A DNA stretch of 48,713 nucleotides from Bacteroidales bacterium (GTDB taxonomy: Bacteria; Bacteroidota; Bacteroidia; Bacteroidales; VadinHA17), in NCBI GenBank assembly GCA_012517605.1, contig JAAYUS010000237.1:1-48713 (forward strand), given 5' to 3'. The notes under the pieces were generated by a model. That model ran no database searches and had not been told where the DNA came from. It saw only the letters and a program-made list of their open reading frames with translations. The position numbers and the translations under genes are program-made. Below, one piece after another: positions 9,864 to 18,188 of the stretch (its first letter is position 1; every line of letters starts with the position of its first letter).

Positions 9864-11108
9864 TTATAAAATTGAATTCGTTTTAAAAGCATAATTAATA
9901 TTTTCGATAATATCAGCAAACCGCTGGTCGAGAATCTTCTGGATATCAGAATTTTCCTGCTTGTAAAAACCGGCTAATTCCCTGCTGTCGGCTTCAATAC
10001 TGTCAATCAGGCTCTTTTTCTCCTTTTCAACAGCCGAGATCTGTTTTTTCAAAGTGGCAATCTCATTCTTGTTCTTCTTTTGATCAGTTTGATATTCAGC
10101 AAGTTTCTGCTTAAGAGGCGCCATCTTGCCATCAATTTCACCTGCTTTTGTCACTGCTGCTTTGACTTTCTCATTCCATTGGGATATAACCTTTTCAGCT
10201 TCCCGGATCTTGTTCTTATGCCAGGCCGGAATTTCAAGAGCCGGCGTGAAAAAAGGATTTATATTCTCACTGATATTCAATGCCGTCTGTTTTACGGGAG
10301 TTCCCTTCACAAATCCTGAAGGTTCGGGATCAAACGACTTGATGTCCTGACTTACGTCGCTGTATTTATTGCCTGCTGTTTTTATGCTCTCTTTGCTAAT
10401 CTTTTCAAGTTCAGAAGCGGATTTTTCGCCTGCCTTTACAATCTCGGCCCTTGCATTTTCAAGAGCTTTTCGTTGTTCATTAAGTTTCTTCATTATTGCA
10501 AGAATATTTCCCGAATAAGATTTTGAATCTGCATTTTTAAGTTCCATAAGTTCCTTTTCCGTCGCTCTGATTTCTTCTTCAAGCTTCTTTGCCGAAGCAG
10601 TGAGATCATTTATATGCCTGCTCCATTCATCAACGGAAGCCATGAATTTTTCAATTTCCTTTTCATGGAAAGAAATCAAATCCGCAACAGGCGTTACATA
10701 GCCAAAGGCTTCGTTGTCCGCGAAACTGATGTTTGCAGGGGCCGGCTGGGCAATGACTTTTGGTCTGGCTTCAGCGACAGCGGCAGCCGGGTCTCCTGCT
10801 TTTGCAGATGTCAGTGTTTCCCCGGTATCCGGCCGGGAAGGGACTGCAGTTCCTTTCGTACCTGACGATTTTTTCATTGCCTCAATGACAGGCTTCGAAA
10901 CGTTCTGCCTTATCAGGTCATCTACTGATCCGGGGGAGAGATCAAAATTAACTGCCGAACTCCCTATCACATCAATTATCAGCTCATCTGATAATCTGGC
11001 ATTTACCATTTTGAGAATCGCGCTGTTGGTCAGAGTGTCAGAGCTCTGGGCGCCTGCCTTGTTAATAAGAAACAGACATGGGATTATAAATAATAATAAC
11101 CTTTTCAT
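9864..11108 (-). CDS. Secreted coiled-coil protein with N-terminal repeated ~56-aa domain (operon gene 3)
   Basis: Signal peptide MKRLLLFIIPCLFLINKAGAQ; domain LTNSAILKMVNARLSDELIIDVIGSSAVNFDL...VIEAMKK; long heptad-like K/E-rich segments. Confidence 0.8.
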   Translation of the reverse strand: MKRLLLFIIPCLFLINKAGAQSSDTLTNSAILKMVNARLSDELIIDVIGSSAVNFDLSPGSVDDLIRQNVSKPVIEAMKKSSGTKGTAVPSRPDTGETLTSAKAGDPAAAVAEARPKVIAQPAPANISFADNEAFGYVTPVADLISFHEKEIEKFMASVDEWSRHINDLTASAKKLEEEIRATEKELMELKNADSKSYSGNILAIMKKLNEQRKALENARAEIVKAGEKSASELEKISKESIKTAGNKYSDVSQDIKSFDPEPSGFVKGTPVKQTALNISENINPFFTPALEIPAWHKNKIREAEKVISQWNEKVKAAVTKAGEIDGKMAPLKQKLAEYQTDQKKNKNEIATLKKQISAVEKEKKSLIDSIEADSRELAGFYKQENSDIQKILDQRFADIIENINYAFKTNSIL

Positions 11109-11131
11109 ATTTCACCTTGTTAAATCGGATT

Positions 11132-12214
11132 TTACTGCACTTTTTCTGCTTGCTTTTTCATGGCTTCCTTCATTGCCATTATGACATTCGAGGAAACATT
11201 CCTGTTTGAAAGCTCAATCATCGAATCAACTCCGAGATCAAAACTGACTTTCGACCGGTTGATTATGCTTATTATTATCCCATCCGGAAGCTTGTCCCTG
11301 ACAAAGCCGATTACAGATTCATTTGTCAGAATCCCGTCCGGAGCAGTTTTGTCAGCCGCAACAGCAGGGGCCTGGGAAACTGATGAAATCTTCTTTTCGA
11401 GACCTGTAATCCTTACAAGCAGTTTCCTTTCCGGATTAAAAACTATTAATCCATTGTAAAACATCAGCTTGCCACCTAATTGATCAGTAATTACCGTTTG
11501 TTCCTTATCCCTGAATGAAAAAATCATATTGTCAGTTGAAAAGTAAATCCTGCCGGTTTCGGGATCGGCTGTCAAAGATCTTATTGTTTTATCTTCAGGT
11601 AACGATGCGACGGCTTTCATTTCCTTTTTCCCCGGGACGTATTCAAAAATTGTGTTCCTGTTAGTAAAAAGGATTCTGTCATTTATTTCGACAAGGGAAT
11701 ACACCGGATCAGGCACGCTGAACAAACGTGAATACATGCCTCCGCGCGATAGAACGTAAATACCCTTTTCAGGCTTTGATACTGTCCTGTCGAAAATATA
11801 CATTACATTTTTCCCCCTGGAGATGCCCATTTCCTGCGATGGAAGCGTATAAAGTCGCGTAAGATTGCCATTTCTGTCAAAAACACATAATTCATCATTT
11901 CTGATTGTCATCAGAAGACTGTCGGAAGTATAGGCGAATGAACCTATATTACCGGTTACTTTTCCGGCAAAAGGGACAATCCCTCCCCAGCCGAGAAGAT
12001 AAAATTGTTCCCTGTTTGAAAGCAATATCAGCCTGTTTGCTGTTATATCAATAGAATTAATGAACCTGTTTGCCGGATTTATCTCATCCGCCATTGAGGG
12101 AGTTAGCAGCACCTCGTACTGAAGAGAATCGCCCTCAGGGCGATTGCCATAAACTGATGTCATTGAGGTTGCAGCCAGCAGTACAATAAATAATATCCTT
12201 CCTGTTTTGAGCAT
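11132..12214 (-). CDS. Secreted beta-propeller-like protein with C-terminal repeated ~56-aa domain (operon gene 2)
   Basis: Signal peptide; repeated beta-blade pattern; C-terminal LTNESVIGFVRDKLPDGIIISIINRSKVSFDL...VIMAMKEAMKK. Confidence 0.8.
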   Translation of the reverse strand: MLKTGRILFIVLLAATSMTSVYGNRPEGDSLQYEVLLTPSMADEINPANRFINSIDITANRLILLSNREQFYLLGWGGIVPFAGKVTGNIGSFAYTSDSLLMTIRNDELCVFDRNGNLTRLYTLPSQEMGISRGKNVMYIFDRTVSKPEKGIYVLSRGGMYSRLFSVPDPVYSLVEINDRILFTNRNTIFEYVPGKKEMKAVASLPEDKTIRSLTADPETGRIYFSTDNMIFSFRDKEQTVITDQLGGKLMFYNGLIVFNPERKLLVRITGLEKKISSVSQAPAVAADKTAPDGILTNESVIGFVRDKLPDGIIISIINRSKVSFDLGVDSMIELSNRNVSSNVIMAMKEAMKKQAEKVQ

Positions 12215-12238
12215 ATCTATTATTTGTAGGTTTACTTA

Positions 12239-13369
12239 TTAATTTGATCCGGTTGCTTTTTTCCATGCCTGAACAGCAGCATCAGCGCTTCCGGATACCA
12301 GTTCAAAATCCTTTTTGGCAGCCTCACCGGAAAGAACACCAGTATTAACATTCATTTTGCCGATGGAGAATCCTCCCTTACCAATGACGTTTCCGGCAAC
12401 ATCTCCGATTTTCTTGGTAAGAAGGTCTCCGGCCACATCAACAAGTATTTCCTGTCCGCTCTTTTTATTGATGATGCCCGAGACCACATCAACGCCGGCG
12501 ACCGCCACATATCCGCCCGAAACAAATCCTGCCGTGAACTTGAGGGCATCGGTTCCGAGTTCAAGCATTTCGGGTGTTGTCCAGAAAGGACTTTCCTCAA
12601 GCCTGAAATTTGATTCATCAAGACGATTATCAGGTATTGACTTCAGATTATAGGCGTTTATTCTTTCCCTTTCTTCAGCAGTAAGCGGAGAACTGCCCAT
12701 TATGGGGACAACCATCTGAGGCTCCTCCTTTTTTTCAACTGCTTCGTTTCCCTGTTTCTGAAGGAGATCCACAACACTTGGTCCGCCTGAAAGATCAACT
12801 ACCCCGCCCTGTTCAGGTTTTTCAAATCTGATTGACTGGTCAGCGTAATATTTGTCAAAATCATCCTGTCCGGTGGAAGGTATATCACGATTAACAGGAG
12901 GACTCGAATAAACATCCATTCCCATTGACTTCATTTTCTGAATGTAATCGTCAATCCAGTTCTCAATTGCCTTGCTCTGGTGGGGCGTAAAAAAGGCTGA
13001 GCCCTGAGCAAGACCATCTATTGAAACACTGCCGGGTTGCGATGTATTATCGCCAGGTATTGTCATATCTGAACCCGAGCATGGAGTGCAGGTATAGAAA
13101 ACCGAACAGTCTCCTATATACTCACCTCTGTCATTGTAAACAGGAGTGCTCGCTCGTATGGCAAGGATCTGCTGCCTCAGCGATTCACAAAAGCTCTGCG
13201 TCGGCATATACGGCACCGTAAATGAAGGAATATACGGTAAACTTGAACCGCACGGGCCCGATGATGTCACTGTAAAAGTGAATATCCACCCCTGAGCCAG
13301 AATATCCGATCGGTTGAAGGCCAGAGGTATAACAAGAAGCATAAGAAATCTTAATGTTCGTCGAAACAT
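12239..13369 (-). CDS. Secreted protein with Cys-containing N-terminal region and hydrophobic Gly/Val-rich C-terminal segment (operon gene 1)
   Basis: Start chosen at MFRRTLRFLMLLVIPLAF (13369); Cys in SSGPCGSS, SFCESL, GDCSVFYTCTPCSGSD; 'FTAGFVSGGYVAVAGVDVVSGIINKKSG'. Confidence 0.72.
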   Translation of the reverse strand: MFRRTLRFLMLLVIPLAFNRSDILAQGWIFTFTVTSSGPCGSSLPYIPSFTVPYMPTQSFCESLRQQILAIRASTPVYNDRGEYIGDCSVFYTCTPCSGSDMTIPGDNTSQPGSVSIDGLAQGSAFFTPHQSKAIENWIDDYIQKMKSMGMDVYSSPPVNRDIPSTGQDDFDKYYADQSIRFEKPEQGGVVDLSGGPSVVDLLQKQGNEAVEKKEEPQMVVPIMGSSPLTAEERERINAYNLKSIPDNRLDESNFRLEESPFWTTPEMLELGTDALKFTAGFVSGGYVAVAGVDVVSGIINKKSGQEILVDVAGDLLTKKIGDVAGNVIGKGGFSIGKMNVNTGVLSGEAAKKDFELVSGSADAAVQAWKKATGSN

Positions 13370-13799
13370 GTTTTTAAATTGTAATATTGTAAGGATTAAA
13401 GTATTTGCAGGAACGACATTCTGTATTGCAGTAAGCATGACTGCAGACTTCGTAGAAAAATCACCTTCAGGTCATAAGTTTTAATAAGGTTAGATCAGAT
13501 GTAAAAAAAGCGTTTCCCAAATTTGCTCCGTTGGTGCTGTTGCAGTCCAGAAGATAATGATTTACTTTGTTTTTAATTCGCCATTGTTGCTCCGGTATCA
13601 TTATCCTCTTTTACGGCGACAGGCATAACAGTCGAAAAACGTAAGCATGCATGCCAATATTTTGTATCAGACATAATTTAACTGTCAAGGCCTTCACTAT
13701 TGTCAATAAAAACTGACATAAACACTTCTGCATGATTTTTGTTTGATAAGAAAGGGGACTGGATTAACTTAGCCCCGCCAATTAAGAAAACTTCACGAT

Positions 13800-14600
13800 A
13801 TGAAAAAAATACTATTGACGGTTTCATTGCTTGCCATCGGTGTGCTTATTTATCCGCAAGGATCCTCAGGGCCTTTGATGCCTGTTACAACAGGCTCGGT
13901 AAAAGCACGGGAATACTTTAATGAAGCACTGAAATATTTTGATGATGTCAACCTTAAAAAAGGCCATGACATGCTTGTAAAAGCACTAAAAGAAGACCGT
14001 GATTTTTTCATGGCAAATTACCAGATGGCAATGTATTGCATCTGGACCGAAGATCTTCAGGGTTTTGATGAGTATTCACAAGCCGCTGCCGGCACCAGTG
14101 CAAAGCTGAGTCAGGCTGAGGAAATACTCAGGGGAGCTATATCCAGGTTGAGTGATTATCCCGGGGCTGATGTCACCGATGCAGGTAAAAAGCTGGTTGA
14201 AATGTATCCAAATGATATAAATGCTTATAACAACCTTATATATTTCCAGTCTATAATAAACGACCAGAAAGGCCAGCTCGAAACTGTTGAAAAAGCTCTG
14301 AAGATAGCTAAGAATGCTGCTCCGCTTTATAATACAATGGGTTATATTTATCTTGCCCTGAAGCAATATGATAAGGCTGAATCGGCATTTGACAAATATA
14401 TTGAAGCTGATCCCCGTAATCCGAATGTTTACGATTCAAAGGGTGATTTCTATATGTTAAAAAGAGAATACAAAAAAGCTTATGAATTCTATATCAAAGC
14501 CTGCTCTATGGATCCCGAATGGGACAATGACAAAGCCCTCAGGGCCAAGGCTCTTTACGAACAGACTGAAGGCAAAAGGATTGATATAATCACAATGTGA
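13800..14600 (+). CDS. Secreted tetratricopeptide repeat protein
   Basis: Signal peptide MKKILLTVSLLAIGVLIYPQG; TPR units 'APLYNTMGYIYLALKQYDKAESAFDKYIEADPRNPNVYDSKGDFYMLKREYKKAYEFYIKA'. Confidence 0.88.
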   Translation: MKKILLTVSLLAIGVLIYPQGSSGPLMPVTTGSVKAREYFNEALKYFDDVNLKKGHDMLVKALKEDRDFFMANYQMAMYCIWTEDLQGFDEYSQAAAGTSAKLSQAEEILRGAISRLSDYPGADVTDAGKKLVEMYPNDINAYNNLIYFQSIINDQKGQLETVEKALKIAKNAAPLYNTMGYIYLALKQYDKAESAFDKYIEADPRNPNVYDSKGDFYMLKREYKKAYEFYIKACSMDPEWDNDKALRAKALYEQTEGKRIDIITM

Positions 14601-14618
14601 TACCGCGATATCAAATGA

Positions 14619-15386
14619 TCAGGAATCTATATCCTGACTTTGCCCCGGAATGCCCTTGATGAATAGTATGACTGAGCGCTGTTGTGGTAAATGAATACCC
14701 GGCCATAGCGGCGAATAGTCATAGTCAGAGATTATCCGGTCAAAATAGTTGTGAATGTATGCTGAATCACCCCTGATTGGTCCATCAGGTATTCCGGCAG
14801 CAGCAATCCGTTTTTCCAATACTGTTCTGAATACGGGATCTCTTCTCATTTTTTGAAGATATATTGAAAGGTCATTTCCTCCGGCAACTGCGATTAATTT
14901 TCTTATTTCTGAATTGTGAACTGCAGCAGACAAAGCTAATGCAGCACCCAGGCTGCAGCCACAAATAATAATTTTTGAAGTATCTATTGAGAATTGTTCG
15001 ATGTTATTCTTCTTCTTAAGGAAAGATAAAGCAGCACCTATATCATTCATACAATTTTCCCAACTAAAAATTCCTTCGCTGTTAAAACTTCCTTCGTAAT
15101 TAAAAACCAGTATGTTCATCCCGTTTTTGTTCAGTCTTTCGGCCAATCCATAAGGGCTATTGGGGTTACCAGGAAATCCGTGCAGCAGGATTACGGTTGG
15201 TGTCGAAGAACCTTTGCCGGCAGCGTAAAATTTCGCGTCCAGTTTAACGCCATTGTTCCTTAAATCAATGCCGACCGGGTTTATCTGCGATAGCAGTTGC
15301 AAAGAAATGCCTGCTAGGATTATAGGCAGGATAACTTTTAGTGGTTTCAATTTTTCTGACTTCTTAATAAAACCACAAGGCAGCAA
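14619..15386 (-). CDS. Alpha/beta hydrolase
   Basis: 'VILLHGFPGNPNSPYGLAERL' oxyanion region and nucleophile elbow GCSLG. Confidence 0.85.
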   Translation of the reverse strand: MLPCGFIKKSEKLKPLKVILPIILAGISLQLLSQINPVGIDLRNNGVKLDAKFYAAGKGSSTPTVILLHGFPGNPNSPYGLAERLNKNGMNILVFNYEGSFNSEGIFSWENCMNDIGAALSFLKKKNNIEQFSIDTSKIIICGCSLGAALALSAAVHNSEIRKLIAVAGGNDLSIYLQKMRRDPVFRTVLEKRIAAAGIPDGPIRGDSAYIHNYFDRIISDYDYSPLWPGIHLPQQRSVILFIKGIPGQSQDIDS

Positions 15387-15673
15387 ATGATCGCAATTAT
15401 TTCCAGCACCTTAAAAAGGGCCGACAGAGAAATCAATTCGGGTATTCCGAATTTAATCAGCGAAAGTGTCATCCCGATTAATGGAACGAAGATTGCAAGG
15501 TAAAGCGGGTACTTTCTTCGGTTGAACAGGAGAGCTCCAACGATCAGGTAAATAACTCCAAATGCAAGAACAGGAATGTTTCCCGGGCTTTCCGAAGCCT
15601 GAAAATAAGCAACTATGTGTAAAATACCGGAAATTAAAAGCAGCATTCCGGCCAGAAGACGGATTCTTTTCAT
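15347..15673 (-). CDS. Small integral membrane protein (about 4 predicted TM helices)
   Basis: 108 aa, strongly hydrophobic segments, overlaps the start of the downstream hydrolase. Confidence 0.7.
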   Translation of the reverse strand: MKRIRLLAGMLLLISGILHIVAYFQASESPGNIPVLAFGVIYLIVGALLFNRRKYPLYLAIFVPLIGMTLSLIKFGIPELISLSALFKVLEIIAIICCLVVLLRSQKN

Positions 15674-15685
15674 ATTCGCTCAGTT

Positions 15686-16020
15686 TTAAGTTATAAGTTG
15701 ATTTTTAATGATTTCAATCGTAAAAGGTTTTCAGTGCCCGGGATAGACGAAAGTAACGCCACAATCTCTTTCCCTTTTATGAATGGCGATTTTTGCCCCT
15801 GTAAGATCCCTGATATCGCGTGCTGATCCGCAATGGTCGAAATGCGAATGCGTAATGACAATAAGTTTGATGCGGGCCGGGTCAATTTTATTCTTTGCCA
15901 GTATTTTCCTGAATTGTTGCAGTTTCTTTGGCCCACCGGCGTCAATCATTACGATATCTTTGCCAATGATTAAATAACAACTGGTTAACCCAGGTTAAAT
16001 GCTATGATTTCTGTCTTCAT
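15686..16020 (-). pseudogene. MBL-fold metallo-hydrolase remnant: frameshift, internal deletion and in-frame stop
   Basis: Reverse-strand reading MKTEIIAFNLG/(frameshift)/LTSCYLIIGKDIVMIDAGGPKKLQQFRKILAKNKIDPARIKLIVITHSHFDHCGSARDIRDLTGAKIAIHKRERD-CGVTFVYPGH*KPFTIEIIKNQLIT. Confidence 0.8.
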
Positions 16021-16176
16021 ATAACCATTAACTATAAATTTAAACTGGTAAACCTTAAATGTCAAATTTAATTTTCCAGGAATGTGCTGTAACGGCACGG
16101 CGGTTGAGGGAGTAAACGTTGGTGGTACAGTCCTCCAATTCGAGTCTCGGTTCTTTAGTGCAAAAACAGGTGCCCC

Positions 16177-16285
16177 TGACCGACTCCCGCCGGTACAAAT
16201 TGACCACCCAGCGCCGGAGTTAAACTTTTAATCTACAGGTAAACATAAAAATGGTCAATTTATCGGCGTAATGTGGTCAAGGCGA
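16177..16285. mobile_element. Probable internally deleted IS21-like end pair (MITE-like remnant)
   Basis: Outward TGGTCA sites on both sides: TGACCG 16177-16182, CCGGTACAAATTGACCA ending 16206, TGGTCAATTTATCGGCG from 16252, TGGTCAAGGCGACCGG from 16274; only ~45 bp between the inner sites. Confidence 0.5.
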
Positions 16286-16380
16286 CCGGCTTATACAGGT
16301 TGCATCTTTTCAGAAAAACCCGTTTTTGAAAGGAAGAACTGCAACCACCCCCTGATGCAAGTGTGAGTGTGAGAGTGAGT

Positions 16381-16452
16381 CTTGAGGAAAACAGAACGAG
16401 AGTGTTCATTCGAGCTTCTCGCTCTCACTCTCACCCTCGCTCTGTTTTCAAG
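16381..16452. repeat. Imperfect inverted repeat directly abutting the tRNA-Asn 3' end
   Basis: CTTGAGGAAAACAGAACGAGAGTG (16381-16404) versus the reverse complement of ACTCTCACCCTCGCTCTGTTTTCAAG (16427-16452). Confidence 0.65.
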
Positions 16453-16526
16453 CTCCCCAGGCTGGACTCGAACCGGCGACCCACGGATTAACAGTCCGTT
16501 GCTCTAACCAACTGAGCTACTGAGGA
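16453..16526 (-). tRNA. tRNA-Asn (anticodon GTT)
   Basis: Reverse complement TCCTCAGTAGCTCAGTTGGTTAGAGCAACGGACTGTTAATCCGTGGGTCGCCGGTTCGAGTCCAGCCTGGGGAG; acceptor TCCTCAG/CTGGGGA, D-arm, anticodon GTT, T-arm GGTTCGAGTCC. Confidence 0.95.
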
Positions 16527-16608
16527 GTGTTCTTTTATTCCTTAAATAAGCGTCGCAAAAATAAGGGCTTTCTGTGAATTAAGCAATATCTTTGCCGAAA
16601 ATTTTTGA

Positions 16609-17595
16609 ATGAAAAGGATATTGGGAATCGGCAATGCCCTAGTCGACATAATGACACTGCTGGAGGGAGATTATATTCTTCAGGAATTTAACCTGCCAAA
16701 AGGAAGCATGCAGCTTGTCGACAGGGAAAAATCGGAAGGCATAAAATCAGCAACCCGCTTCTTCCCCAGAAAACTGTCGTCGGGAGGATCAGCTGCAAAC
16801 ACGATACACGGGCTTGCCATGCTTGGAGCAGACACCGGATTCATAGGTTCAATAGGAAGGGATGAGACAGGAGATTTCTTTGAGAATGATATGAAAAAAG
16901 CCGGGGTAAATACACTCCTGATACGCAGAAATTCAGTTACAGGGACAGCCGTAGCCCTTATCTCAGCCGACACGGAAAGGACATTCGCAACACATCTGGG
17001 AGCTGCCGTCGAACTTACAGCTTCCGATCTCAAACCGATGCTTTTTGAAGGATATGACATCCTTTACCTCGAAGGCTATCTTATAAATGATAAGCAGTTA
17101 GTCGAGACCGCCTGCAGGTTTGCCCGGGAAAACGGCATGCAGATCGCCCTCGATCTTGCCAGCTATAACGTGGTGCAAGCTCACCTCGATTCCTTTAAAA
17201 AAATAGTGAAAGATTACGTCGACATACTTTTTGCCAATGAGCAGGAGTCATGGGAATTTACCGGACTTGAACCTGAAAAGGCATTGCCTGAAATGGCTAA
17301 GCTCTGCGAAATAGTCATACTTAAAACCGGTGCTGAAGGTTCATGGATAAAACGGGGTAATGAAACTATCAGGGTAAGCGCATTCCCTGTAAAATGTGTA
17401 GATACAACGGGAGCAGGCGACCTTTATGCCGCAGGATTTCTTTACGGACTTTCAATGGGATCCGGCCTGGAATTCTGCGGAACAATAGGATCATTGATGG
17501 CAGGAAAGGTGATTGAAATTGTAGGGGCAAGGATGGATGTGGAAAAATTTTCCGAAATTATAACAGAAATTGCCTCTCTTGCCGGAAACAAATGA
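16609..17595 (+). CDS. PfkB family carbohydrate/adenosine kinase
   Basis: 'GGSAANTIHGLAMLGADTGFIGSIGRDETGDFF' and 'VDTTGAGDLYAAGFLYGL'. Confidence 0.93.
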   Translation: MKRILGIGNALVDIMTLLEGDYILQEFNLPKGSMQLVDREKSEGIKSATRFFPRKLSSGGSAANTIHGLAMLGADTGFIGSIGRDETGDFFENDMKKAGVNTLLIRRNSVTGTAVALISADTERTFATHLGAAVELTASDLKPMLFEGYDILYLEGYLINDKQLVETACRFARENGMQIALDLASYNVVQAHLDSFKKIVKDYVDILFANEQESWEFTGLEPEKALPEMAKLCEIVILKTGAEGSWIKRGNETIRVSAFPVKCVDTTGAGDLYAAGFLYGLSMGSGLEFCGTIGSLMAGKVIEIVGARMDVEKFSEIITEIASLAGNK

Positions 17596-17652
17596 CAGTT
17601 ATGGTTTATCTTTATCATTATTAGGCTTTACCATGAAAAAAATAGATATTTT

Positions 17653-18177
17653 ATGAAAACAAAAGGTAAGTTTTTTACAGCCCTTTTTATGATATCAGCT
17701 GCTCTTCTTCTTTCAGGTTGCAGCAATGATAAAATGCCTTCCGAAATGCAGACTGCATTCGAAAAATATATCACTTACTGGAATACCGGACAGCTTGATG
17801 ATATCGACAAATACGTCGCCCCCGGTTACGAATTGTATGAAAGTCCCGGTTTTGAGCCACGGCATGGCATTGATTTTTTCGAAAAATATATTGCCAATAC
17901 AAGAGTGACCTATCCTGATTTCAAAATCACTGTCAATGAGGTCTTATTTGATAAGGAAAGGATTGCATACATCTGGACTGTAACAGGGACTAATCTTGGA
18001 ACCGGTGAAATACCGCCAACGGGGCGCACAATAAACGGGAAAGGAATGTCAATCCTTCATTTCACAGATGGTAAAATAAAAGACGAATGGCGAAGCAATA
18101 ACAACCTTCAGTGGCTTATGCAGTTAGGTTTCACTATAAACCCTCCGGCAGCAGAATCTCCGGTTCCGGAGAAATAG
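17653..18177 (+). CDS. SnoaL-like ester cyclase-family lipoprotein
   Basis: Lipobox 'ALLLSGCSND'; 'YWNTGQLDDIDKYVAPGYELYESPG...GKIKDEWRSNNNLQWLMQLG'. Confidence 0.85.
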   Translation: MKTKGKFFTALFMISAALLLSGCSNDKMPSEMQTAFEKYITYWNTGQLDDIDKYVAPGYELYESPGFEPRHGIDFFEKYIANTRVTYPDFKITVNEVLFDKERIAYIWTVTGTNLGTGEIPPTGRTINGKGMSILHFTDGKIKDEWRSNNNLQWLMQLGFTINPPAAESPVPEK

Positions 18178-18188
18178 CTGTCTGCCTG

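Noticed and set aside
15691-15945. 84-aa ORF called in the MBL region
   Set aside because: Out-of-frame reading of the MBL pseudogene; the conserved HSHFDH and VYPGH motifs are in another frame
16120-16165. tRNA-like T-arm fragment 'CTCCAATTCGAGTCTCGG'
   Set aside because: The flanking bases do not form a T-stem and no acceptor, D- or anticodon arms surround it; more likely chance or IS-end sequence
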